Origin: CBDFGS01 sp965247255
GTDB lineage: Bacteria; Chloroflexota; Dehalococcoidia; Lucifugimonadales; CAUZJF01
Direction of reading: 5' to 3'
Assembly (NCBI GenBank): GCA_965247255.1
Contig: CBDFGS010000011.1
Coordinates: forward strand, 454,409 to 518,408
DNA length: 64,000 bases
Shown here: positions 55,214-63,151 of the stretch, one piece after another
Layout: the number at the start of each line of letters is the position of its first letter
Position numbering within the stretch: the first letter of the stretch is position 1
Translations under genes and position numbers: made by a program
Notes under the pieces: model-generated
Told to the model about the DNA's origin: nothing
The model's database searches: none
Seen by the model: only the letters and a program-made list of their open reading frames with translations

Positions 55214-56875
55214 ATGAAACGACAATATCAACCATGCACCCCGGCGGCGCTCTACGCCAGGGTGTCCAGCAACCGCCAGGACGTTGACCTGTCCGTGTCG
55301 GCCCAGCTCAGGGCGCTCAAGGACTACGCCAAAGCCAACGGCTACTCCGTGGCCCGCGAGTACGTGGACGAGGCCGAGAGCGGCCGCGTGGCGGATAGGC
55401 CCCAGTTCAGGGAGATGATCGAGGAGGGCAGCCAGCCCAAGGCTCCCTTTGAGGTCATCCTCGTCTGGAAATTCAGCCGCTTTACCAGAAAGCGTGAACA
55501 CGCCGTGGCATTCAAGTCCATGCTACGGCGCAAGGGTGTGAGGGTTGTCTCCATCACTGAGCACGCCGACGACTCACCCACGGGCAAGCTCATGGAGGCC
55601 ATCATCGAGTCGGTGGACGAGTTTTACTCAGAGAATCTCGCGCAGGAAGTCGTTCGGGGGATGCGGGAGGCGGCATCGAGAGGCTTCTTCCTCGGCTCCA
55701 AGGCTCCCTTCGGCTACAAGAGGGTCAAGGTCAACGACGGAGCCAAGGAGCGTCCCACTTTGAAGGTTGACCCTGCCACTGCTCCGATAGTGAAGGAGAT
55801 ATTCGAGAGCTCCCTCAGAGGCAACGGCCTCAAGGAGATATGCAAAGAGCTGAACGATAGGGGCATCACCAACCGTGGCAAACGCTGGTACAAAAGTGGA
55901 CTCCACTACCTGCTCACCAACGAAGCCTACACCGGAACTGCCGTCTGGGGCAGGACGGCGAAGGGAGAGCAGGCCCCGGAGCCAGTGCGGGTTGCCAAGG
56001 CCTGGAAACCCCTGGTGTCCAGAAGACTGTTCGAGAGTGTGCAGCAGGCCCTCCATGCGCGGGCGCCGGTGGCACAGAGGCCCGCACGGGTTGGCAGCAA
56101 GTTCCTTCTCAGTGGACTATTGAGGTGTGGCGTATGCGGCAGGCCATACATAGGCCAGGGAGCCAAGAGCGGACAGTACGGCTACTACATCTGCGGCACA
56201 CTGTACCGAGAGGGCGCGGGAACCTGCGAGGCCCGCTACCTGAACGCCCCAAGGGTGGAGGGGTTCATCATAGACAAAATCAAAGAACGGATCCTCACCG
56301 ACGGGACCATCACGGAGCTGGTCACCTTAGTCGCCGAGGAGATAGACGCTATGGCCGGTGAGATGAACGGGAGGCTGAAGGTCATATGGGCAGAGCTTGC
56401 GGACGTGGAGAGCAGGCTAGAGAACCTCTACGAAGCATTGGAGACGAAGCAGTTGACCATGGATGCCCTGTCGCCCCGCATCCTGTCCCTTCGGCATCGC
56501 CAGGACCAGCTCACTGCAGCACGGGAGGAGGCTGCCAGCCTATTGGAGCAGCGAAGGGTCGATCTACCCGGCACGGAGGAGATCAAGGGGTACGTGGCGG
56601 ACTTCCGGGAGTTCTTGCAGGAGGGGACCTTCCCCGAGCGCAAGGCCCTCATCCGCAACTTCGTGAAGGGTATCGAGGTGACGGGAGACGAGGCCGTGCT
56701 GACGTACACCATACCCATGCCGTCGGATGGAGTGACTAAGGAATCGGCCTCGGTTCTTGATTTCGTCCAGTCCGGCCCACCATTTTGTACGGTAGACAGT
56801 ACCGAGCCGTTCAGGGCCACCTTTTCGGCGACTCCTCCGGGTATGGAGCTATCGTCGGGCATGGGAACGGTGTAG
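55214..56875 (+). CDS. large serine recombinase
   Basis: A 553-residue site-specific recombinase. The N-terminal resolvase domain has ALYARVSSNRQD with S18 as nucleophile and a conserved Arg set (WKFSRFTRKR). The recombinase domain follows (RGFFLGSKAPFGYKR), then a zinc ribbon (LRCGVCGRPY ... YYICGTLYREGAGTCEARY), and a coiled coil (residues ~390-450). AAGGAGG precedes ATG 55214. The last ~45 residues are antisense to the converging recombinase, so the natural C-terminus is probably lost. It is a candidate integrase of the surrounding element. Confidence 0.88.
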   Translation: MKRQYQPCTPAALYARVSSNRQDVDLSVSAQLRALKDYAKANGYSVAREYVDEAESGRVADRPQFREMIEEGSQPKAPFEVILVWKFSRFTRKREHAVAFKSMLRRKGVRVVSITEHADDSPTGKLMEAIIESVDEFYSENLAQEVVRGMREAASRGFFLGSKAPFGYKRVKVNDGAKERPTLKVDPATAPIVKEIFESSLRGNGLKEICKELNDRGITNRGKRWYKSGLHYLLTNEAYTGTAVWGRTAKGEQAPEPVRVAKAWKPLVSRRLFESVQQALHARAPVAQRPARVGSKFLLSGLLRCGVCGRPYIGQGAKSGQYGYYICGTLYREGAGTCEARYLNAPRVEGFIIDKIKERILTDGTITELVTLVAEEIDAMAGEMNGRLKVIWAELADVESRLENLYEALETKQLTMDALSPRILSLRHRQDQLTAAREEAASLLEQRRVDLPGTEEIKGYVADFREFLQEGTFPERKALIRNFVKGIEVTGDEAVLTYTIPMPSDGVTKESASVLDFVQSGPPFCTVDSTEPFRATFSATPPGMELSSGMGTV

Positions 56876-57915
56876 CGCATAAGGGCGTTGCCTGGCATGA
56901 CCACGATCTCCTTGACGAAGCTCTCGATGAAGGCCCTGCGCTCGGTCAACTCGCTCTCGTTCAGGAACTCGCTCATGTCCTGGGCGTAGGCCGTGATGGT
57001 CTGCACGTCGTCCAGGACCTCCCTGCGCTGGGAGAGGATTGCTCTCGCTTCCTGAGCCGAAGACTCAAGGCGGCCCTGCCGCTCCCGGTGGTCGCGGATG
57101 CGCGGGGTAACGTCGGCCATATCGAGCTCGGTGGTCTCGACGAGGTTGTAGAGCCGGTCCAACCTGCGCCTTACGTCGGCAAGCTCCGAGTCGATGGTCT
57201 CAAGCCTCTTGCGCTGCTCGCTGGCCACGCCATCCATCTCCTCGTCCACCACCTTCACCAGGGCGCGGATGCTGCTCTCGGTGAGGATGTTGGAGCGAAC
57301 CTTCCCCACGACAAGCTCCTCGAAGCGGCGGGCGTTGAGCCTGGGGGAATCGCAGGCGCCGCTGCCGCGCTTCATGATCGACTGGCAGACGTAGTAGGAG
57401 AACTGGCCGCTCTTGGAGTCCTGGCCTGAGAGCGCCCTGTTGCAGGTCTTGCACTTGACCAGTCCGCTGAGCAGGTAGGAGCTTCCCACCCTTCGGGGGT
57501 GGCTGACCTTGGGTGCGCGGGAGCGCATCAGCTTGTTGACGCGGCGGAACTGGGCCTTGGAGATGATGCCTGGGAACGCTTTGTCTACGCGCACCGGCTC
57601 GGCATTGTCCTTTGCTTTCGCGCCCCAGACCAGAGCGCCAGTGTAGACCTCGTTCTTGAGGACGGCGTGGACGCTGGTCTTGCCCCAGAGCTTTCCTGCG
57701 GGGCTGGCGATGCCCTCGTCGTTGAGGGTGCGAGTGATGTCAGTCATCCCCCTGCCTGCTTCGGCCATATCGAAGATGCGCTTGAGGATGGGTGTGGTTG
57801 TCGGGTCGGGCTCCAGGGTGGGGCGCTTCTTGGGACCGTCCTGCACCATGACCCGGTTGTAGCCGTAGGGCGTCCTGCTGGCGACCCAGAAGCCTCTGGA
57901 GGCCGCCTCCCGCAT
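56428..57915 (-). pseudogene. N-terminally truncated large serine recombinase
   Basis: A minus-strand paralogue of the preceding recombinase, open for 495 codons. It begins at MREAASRGFWVASRTPYGYN, i.e. at the recombinase domain. The resolvase catalytic domain is missing, and sequence just upstream (DNLAQEVLRG) stops matching near 57945, where a repeat also found near the ABC permeases begins. The zinc ribbon (KCKTCNRALS ... ACDSPRL) and coiled coil remain. Its 3' end runs 448 bases antisense into the other recombinase. Not catalytically competent alone. Confidence 0.8.
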
Positions 57916-58401
57916 ACCCCGGAGAACTTCCTGGGCAAGGTTATCGGTTATACAATCGAAACAAAAAACTGCGGTACTCGTGGGCAGTGGGACTGGGTGC
58001 AGCCGAAGGCGGCGACGCCGAGACTCCCAGTGCGCCGTGATATCCGGTGCTGAATCCCTGCTTAGCAGGGAAGAGCTTGGCGATAGAGCCCAGGGTCAAC
58101 CTACTCACCTCAAAGCGAAAGCCCAGGGGGACAAGCGCATGCCGGTGAAACGGAGGATGTACGGCGATAAAGGCGGGCGTCTTGCGTTTCATGGATTACA
58201 CGGCCGTCCATGTGTGTGGGGGGTTTTCTTGCTGTCACAGGGGCCGCCCCGGTCGGCCCAGAAATAGGCACAAAGCACTGCGGCAATCGTGGGTGGGCCT
58301 GAAAGGGGTGATCGTGGGGGCTGACGAGTGAATCCCCAGACGCGGCTAGCTGGACTCTCCGAAAGAGATGCAGCCTATATCGTACTACAGGACCTGGACC
58401 A
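57916..58401. other. intergenic region at recombinase breakpoint
   Basis: About 485 bases with no intact gene. It contains a fragment (57968-58000: CTGCGGTACTCGTGGGCAGT) of the repeat that flanks the ABC permease genes, and a CCCTGC/GCAGGG mini-palindrome near 58055. Confidence 0.45.
58274..58390. repeat. permease-flanking repeat, copy 1
   Basis: CACTGCGGCAATCGTGGG, CCTGAAAGGGG, GAATCCCCAGACG, AGCTGG, TGCAGCC and CTACAGGACC occur in the same order and spacing as in copy 2 (59770-59890). It lies just downstream of the permease remnant at 58402, as copy 2 does for the intact permease at 59923. Confidence 0.65.
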
Positions 58402-58640
58402 TCATTCGACCCTTGCCCCGGCGATGTCCCTGCGCTGGAAGAGCCAGAACGCCGCTCTACTCATCACGACCATGTAGGCCAGGAGAACGAGGAAGGCGTG
58501 CAGAGTGCCCGGCAGGTCAGCGATGTCGAACAGCGCGGCGTTACCGCCGGTCGTCTCCACACCGGTTTCGGTCATCCAAGCGGTCGTGTTGGTCCCAATC
58601 AGGAAGTCCGTCACGCTGTCGAACAGATAGTACCGTAACA
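58402..58640 (-). pseudogene. ABC-2 permease C-terminal remnant
   Basis: The minus-strand frame ends DFLIGTNTTAWMTETGVETT, then LHAFLVLLAYMVVMSRAAFW and LFQRRDIAGARVE-stop, closely matching the ends of the four permeases at 59.9-64 kb. Only the last ~75 residues remain in frame. Recognisable but frame-broken sequence may extend to about 58730. It is the fifth member of the tandem family. Confidence 0.75.
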
Positions 58641-58779
58641 CCGGCTGTGATGGTTATGAACACCAGCAGAAACAGAGGAACAGTCTACGAGACCGATCAC
58701 GCAGACGACGAGTGTGCCGTAAACGATCGATACGAGAATGACATCTGGGAAGTAGACTGCTAGGATGGGGAGGAACATA

Positions 58780-59439
58780 ATGAGATTTCTTACTACACCC
58801 AAAGCCATTTCGGTGATGTCGCTCGCGGTAGTCCTCGGAATCGTCACCGCGTTCGTCTTACCTCGAATCAGTGGGTCGTCTGTAACGCACGGCGACTGGC
58901 CGCACTACTTCGACGGCGACAGACTCATCGAAGACTCCCAGCGCATCGTCACGGGGAGATTCGTCGACGAGGAGGAGATCGTGATACCGTCCATCTCCCC
59001 GGTCGACGGGCAGCCACACGGCTCAACGACGGAGATTTTTCGCCGGTTCGTGGTCGTAGATTCACTCAAAGGTGACACCGTCGCCGGACAGGAGATCTAC
59101 GCCGTCACCTCGGCGGGAGTCACCACGGACGTGTCGTTCGAGGCCTACGAGACCATCGACCTGGAACCTGGTCGTACGTACGCGCTATTCCTTGAAGCGA
59201 TACAGACGCCGGACCGCTTTCCGCGAAGGTTTGGCGACATCCTCTGGGTCGCCCCAGGCGAGCCCGGAATCGCCGAGGTAAGCGGAGACCGGCTGAAGTT
59301 CCTGGCAACTAGTCGCTACAACGGCGAAGTCAACGCGAGGCAACTCGACACCGCCGCAGATTCAGCAGCCCCGTTCGAGTTCACCAAGGCCACCCTAGCG
59401 TCTCGGATTCAGGCCGCGAGCGCTACGAGCACGCAGTAG
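58780..59439 (+). CDS. hypothetical membrane-anchored/secreted protein
   Basis: A 219-residue protein. One N-terminal hydrophobic segment (AISVMSLAVVLGIVTAFVLP, residues ~9-28) serves as signal or anchor. The outside domain has DSQRIVTGRFVDEEEIV and FVVVDSLKGDTVAGQEIYAV, then YETIDLEPGRTYALFLEA, a beta-sandwich pattern seen in small secreted proteins of unknown function. ATG 58780 has GGAGG six bases upstream. It is inserted between permease copies in opposite orientation and ends in its own terminator. Confidence 0.7.
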   Translation: MRFLTTPKAISVMSLAVVLGIVTAFVLPRISGSSVTHGDWPHYFDGDRLIEDSQRIVTGRFVDEEEIVIPSISPVDGQPHGSTTEIFRRFVVVDSLKGDTVAGQEIYAVTSAGVTTDVSFEAYETIDLEPGRTYALFLEAIQTPDRFPRRFGDILWVAPGEPGIAEVSGDRLKFLATSRYNGEVNARQLDTAADSAAPFEFTKATLASRIQAASATSTQ

Positions 59440-59460
59440 AGGCCGATTAGAGGGACGCGA

Positions 59461-59496
59461 AAGGCCGGGGGCGTGGGTGCTCCCGGCCTTTTCGTT
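59461..59496 (+). terminator. rho-independent terminator
   Basis: AAGGCCGGG (59461-59469) pairs with CCCGGCCTT (59482-59490), followed by TTCGTT. It lies just after the secreted-protein gene. Confidence 0.8.
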
Positions 59497-59662
59497 ATGG
59501 CGACCTAGCAGCACCATTCCGTTCCGCCAGCGTCAGCCGGTTCGTCCCATCGTCGACGACCCTCTCGAGGGCTAGGTATCCCTCCCGGCAGAACCCCAGG
59601 ACCTGTCTGTCGGTCAGGGTCAGGTCGCAGTCGAAGGTGCGGGTAGTGGGGTTGTAGGTCAT
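59495..59662 (-). pseudogene. phytanoyl-CoA dioxygenase-like N-terminal fragment
   Basis: A 55-codon minus-strand frame, too short for the family. TLTDRQVLGFCREGYLALER matches the N-terminal 'LTxEQvxxFxxeGYlvlexl' signature of PhyH-type Fe(II)/2-oxoglutarate dioxygenases. The His/Asp iron ligands are missing, and no ribosome site precedes ATG 59662. A gene scrap left by rearrangement. Confidence 0.45.
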
Positions 59663-59769
59663 AGGGGTGGGGTACCTCGGCTAGCGTCTTGCTCCGGTGC
59701 CCGGCCGTTCTACGCAGTCGGGAGAGTTGGACACCAAACGCCCTTCCGAGCTCGACTCTGGGATGAAGC

Positions 59770-59890
59770 CGAAGAACTGCGGTATTCGTGGGCGGTGGAC
59801 CTGAAAGGGATAACCGCAGGAGCTGGCCAGTCGAATCCCCAGACGTGACCAGCTGGTCTGTTCGGGAGAAGTGCAGCCCGAACGGTGCTA
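59770..59890. repeat. permease-flanking repeat, copy 2
   Basis: GAACTGCGGTATTCGTGGG, CCTGAAAGGG, GAATCCCCAGACG, AGCTGG, TGCAGCC and CTACAGGACC match copy 1 at 58274-58390. It lies directly downstream of the minus-strand permease at 59923. Confidence 0.65.
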
Positions 59891-59922
59891 CAGGACCCGG
59901 AGCGAGGGCTGCATGACGCCAA

Positions 59923-61014
59923 TCACTCGCCCTTGGCTCCAGCGATGTCCCTACGTCGGATGATCCAAAGGGCCGCGCCGCAGAGTACCGCGATGTATGC
60001 CGCCAGGACGAGGAAAGAGTGCAACTGGCCCGGCAGCTCAGCGATCCTAACCAGACCGCCGGTCTCGGCGAAGACTCGATCTTCGACTATCCATGCATTA
60101 CTGCTGACGCCAGCTTCGGTCATCCATGCGGCGGCATTGGGTCCAAGAAGGAAATCGGTTATGTTGCCGAACCAGTCGACCAGACCGCTGAGAGTTCCGA
60201 TGAGTGTGAGCTCCACGAAGAGGTACGCGAGAGAGACGGCGATTCCAATGCTCGATGATGAGGTCAACACCGACAGGAACAGCGCCAGGATGACGTACGG
60301 CGCAAGCCCGTAGACCGCCTTCCCAAACATCACGACCACCGTGGGCCACCGACCTGAGTCGGCAAGCCCTCCGCCGTCGCCGCCGATGAGCGAAGCGGCG
60401 ATCAAGCTGCTGACCACGATGCCCAGGCCGACGATGACGAACCCTGCGCTGCCCAACAGAAGTAGCGACAGCACCTTCGCGCCCAGGAGCTGCCAGCGTC
60501 CGGTGCCCCTGGTCAAGACCGTCCGCAACGTGCCCCAGCCGTACTCGATTCCCATAGCAGACGAGGCCAGGATCATGATTAGGAGAACCCCGACGGTGTT
60601 GGCCGTACCGAGGCCACTGGCAAGGCTGCTCGGAAGGATAAAGCCCCCACGGTAGCGGTCGCGGTCCCGAGCGTCGCGCTCAAGCCGCTCCTCACATCCG
60701 CGCGCTCGTGCCTCTTCTACGTTCTCGATGGCGTCTTGTTGGTACCGCTCCGGGACAAGCGCCAACTTGGCATCGACGCTGCCGTCTGCGATGTCGACGC
60801 ATGAGATGCGGACATTGACAGGGGGGTCTGCGGCGTCCGCGCGAATACTCCATAAGGTGCGTCCATAGCTGTCAACCCGGTGGTACGAAGAGTAGTCGCC
60901 CCACAGGGCGGCCTGCGAAGCAATCACTACTATCGCGAGAAGTATCCAGGGCATCCAACGATGTCGGAGCTTGAACCACTCCCAGCGAGTCAGCCGCACC
61001 AGCTGAGCCATCAT
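59923..61014 (-). CDS. ABC-2 type transporter permease (copy A)
   Basis: A 363-residue permease. LVRLTRWEWFKLRHRWMPWI leads into TM1. An outside loop of ~90 residues follows, carrying two cysteines (VRISCVDIADG and ARGCEERL) that may form a disulfide. Five more membrane segments come after, starting LLIMILASSAMGIEYGWGTL, ending in IIRRRDIAGAKGE. This is the topology of the BcrB/ABC2_membrane_4 group of drug or peptide exporters. Its ATG overlaps the TGA of the upstream copy B. No ATPase gene is in the window; it may lie beyond 64000. Confidence 0.85.
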   Translation of the reverse strand: MMAQLVRLTRWEWFKLRHRWMPWILLAIVVIASQAALWGDYSSYHRVDSYGRTLWSIRADAADPPVNVRISCVDIADGSVDAKLALVPERYQQDAIENVEEARARGCEERLERDARDRDRYRGGFILPSSLASGLGTANTVGVLLIMILASSAMGIEYGWGTLRTVLTRGTGRWQLLGAKVLSLLLLGSAGFVIVGLGIVVSSLIAASLIGGDGGGLADSGRWPTVVVMFGKAVYGLAPYVILALFLSVLTSSSSIGIAVSLAYLFVELTLIGTLSGLVDWFGNITDFLLGPNAAAWMTEAGVSSNAWIVEDRVFAETGGLVRIAELPGQLHSFLVLAAYIAVLCGAALWIIRRRDIAGAKGE

Positions 61015-62072
61015 TCGCCCCTCGCTCCAGCGACATCCCTGCGTTGGAAGAGCCAGAACGACGTCGCGCCCAGCACAGCCATGCAGGCCAGGAGGACGAG
61101 GAAGGCGTGCAGCGCACCAGGCGGGTCACTGACGGGGAAAAAGGTCCCCTCGGTCGTCACCACCCCGGTTTCGGACATCCAGGCGGCCGTGTTGAATCCA
61201 ATCAGAAAGTCAGACACGTTGTCGAACCAGGCGAACAGGCCACCCAGGATGCGTCCGAGTATGAGCTCAGCGAAGTAGTAAGCAAGAGACATCGCGATCC
61301 CCATGCTCGACGATGAGGTCAGTACCGTGAGGAACAGCGCAAGGATGGCGTATGCGACCAGCACATAGGTCGCCTTGCCGAACATCACGGCCGCCGTCGA
61401 CCACTGTCCGACACCGACCAACCCGCCACCGTCGCCAAGAGTAAGTGAAGCGGCGATCAGGCTGCTGACCGCGACGGTCAGGGAGACAACGAGCAGCCCA
61501 GCAACACTCAACAGCACAAGCGACAACGATTTCGCCCCCAGGAGCTGCCACCTGCCGGTACCCTTCGTCAACGCTGTTCGTAACGTGCCCCATCCGTACT
61601 CTGCGCCGACTGCCGATGCCCCGAGGATCATGATGAGGAGAACGCCGATGTAGTGGGCGACTCCGAGGGCGTTGGCGAGACCTCCTGGAAGGACGAAGAA
61701 CTCCCGGTGGCGCTTGCGCTCCTCTGCGATCTCCTCAACGATGTCTTGACAGTTTCCAGGCTCTTGTCGGTGTTCGAGCATCTTGCGAGCGTCCTCGCGC
61801 ATCTCCTCGATGACCATCTCCACCTTGGCGGCGGCGGTCCCTTCGAGGATGTCGACACACGAGATCCTGACTATGGAAGACCTGCCGCGGGCATCCGGTA
61901 CTCCGGGGTAGCCAGAAGCGTATTCGTTGCCCACGTTCCCGTATGAAGCGTAGAAACCCCACAGGGTGGCTTGAACGACGGCGAGGGCGACGATCAAGAG
62001 TATCCATGGCACCCATCTTCTGCGGAGCTTGAACCACTCCCAGCGGGTCAATCGCAGCACGTGGACGATCAT
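61011..62072 (-). CDS. ABC-2 type transporter permease (copy B)
   Basis: A 353-residue paralogue of copy A with the same plan: LRLTRWEWFKLRRRWVPWIL, an outside loop with RISCVDILEG and GNCQDIVEE, then GAEYGWGTLRTALTKGTGRW and LFQRRDVAGARGE at the end. Stop and start codons overlap with its neighbours on both sides (ATGA), so A, B, C and D are one translationally coupled unit. The loop region is the most divergent part between copies, as expected if it contacts the ligand. Confidence 0.85.
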   Translation of the reverse strand: MIVHVLRLTRWEWFKLRRRWVPWILLIVALAVVQATLWGFYASYGNVGNEYASGYPGVPDARGRSSIVRISCVDILEGTAAAKVEMVIEEMREDARKMLEHRQEPGNCQDIVEEIAEERKRHREFFVLPGGLANALGVAHYIGVLLIMILGASAVGAEYGWGTLRTALTKGTGRWQLLGAKSLSLVLLSVAGLLVVSLTVAVSSLIAASLTLGDGGGLVGVGQWSTAAVMFGKATYVLVAYAILALFLTVLTSSSSMGIAMSLAYYFAELILGRILGGLFAWFDNVSDFLIGFNTAAWMSETGVVTTEGTFFPVSDPPGALHAFLVLLACMAVLGATSFWLFQRRDVAGARGE

Positions 62073-63151
62073 TCGCCCTTCGCTCCTGCGATGTCCTTGC
62101 GCTGGAAGAGCCAGAATGCCGCGACACCGAGAATGATGATGTATGCCGTCAGCACGAAGAAGGCGTGCAGCTGACTCGGCAACTCATTTACCCTAACCAG
62201 ACCACCGCTCTCCGTGAACACTCTGGCCTCGGCGATCCAGGCGTTGCTCTGGACCCCGGTCTGCGCCATCCAGCCAGCGATACTGGGGCCAAGCAGGAAA
62301 CCTGTCACGGTGCCGAACCAGTCGAACCCACCAAGTACCTGAATGAGTATGAGTTCGACGAAGAAGTACGCCAGAGAGATGGCGATCCCCATGCTCGACG
62401 ATGAGGCCAACACCGATAGGAACAGCGCCAGGACGAGGTAAGGCGTCAGCCCGTAGAGCGCCTTCCCGAACATAACCGCCACTGTGGACCACTGTCCTGA
62501 ATCTGCAAGTCCACCGCCGTCGCCGCTGATGAGCGAAGCGAAGACCATGCTACTGATCACAACGCCAAAGCCGACGATGATGAACCCTGCGCCGCTTAGA
62601 AGAAGCAGCGACAGCACCTTCGCGCCCAGGAACTGCCGGCGGCCTATGCCCCTAGTCAAGACCGGCCGCAACGTGCCCCAGCCGTATTCGACCCCCACCG
62701 CGGACGCTCCCAAGATCATGATGAGCAGAATCCCGAAGGAATTGGCATTTCCGAGGCCATTCGCTAGGCTGCTCGGAAGGACGAAGCCCTCACGGTAGAA
62801 CCCACGCCGCACAGCGTAGCCTTCAAGCTGCTCTTCACAGCGCCCGCTCGCGCGTCTCTCCTCTACTGCCTCAAGAATCTCCTGGTGGTTCCGTTCAGGG
62901 ATGAGCGCCAACTTGGCATCGACGGTGTCCTCTACCACGTCGACGCATGTGATGCGGACAACGTTGTCTTCAGAAAATTGGATACTCCAGAAGGGACCTC
63001 CATGCCTGCCAATGCTGCGGTACTCGGAATAGTCGCCCCATAGAATGAGCTGGGTGATGACGACGACGATGCCGAGAAGAATCCACGGCATCCATCTCTT
63101 TCGGAGCTTGAACCACTCCCACCAGGCCAGGCGTAGTACGTGGACGATCAT
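62069..63151 (-). CDS. ABC-2 type transporter permease (copy C)
   Basis: A 360-residue paralogue: LRLAWWEWFKLRKRWMPWIL, outside loop with VRITCVDVVED and GRCEEQLEG, GVEYGWGTLRPVLTRGIGRR, and LFQRKDIAGAKGE at the end. It is closer to copy A (shared WGDYSEYRS-type loop start and FVLPSSLANGLG) than to B. Overlaps its neighbours by four bases each. Two different permeases per transporter are usual; four in series suggest several complexes or recent amplification. Confidence 0.85.
   Translation of the reverse strand: MIVHVLRLAWWEWFKLRKRWMPWILLGIVVVITQLILWGDYSEYRSIGRHGGPFWSIQFSEDNVVRITCVDVVEDTVDAKLALIPERNHQEILEAVEERRASGRCEEQLEGYAVRRGFYREGFVLPSSLANGLGNANSFGILLIMILGASAVGVEYGWGTLRPVLTRGIGRRQFLGAKVLSLLLLSGAGFIIVGFGVVISSMVFASLISGDGGGLADSGQWSTVAVMFGKALYGLTPYLVLALFLSVLASSSSMGIAISLAYFFVELILIQVLGGFDWFGTVTGFLLGPSIAGWMAQTGVQSNAWIAEARVFTESGGLVRVNELPSQLHAFFVLTAYIIILGVAAFWLFQRKDIAGAKGE

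Noticed and set aside
57941..58192. 83-residue minus-strand ORF next to the truncated recombinase
   Set aside because: It runs through a dispersed repeat, has no ribosome site and resembles no protein family.
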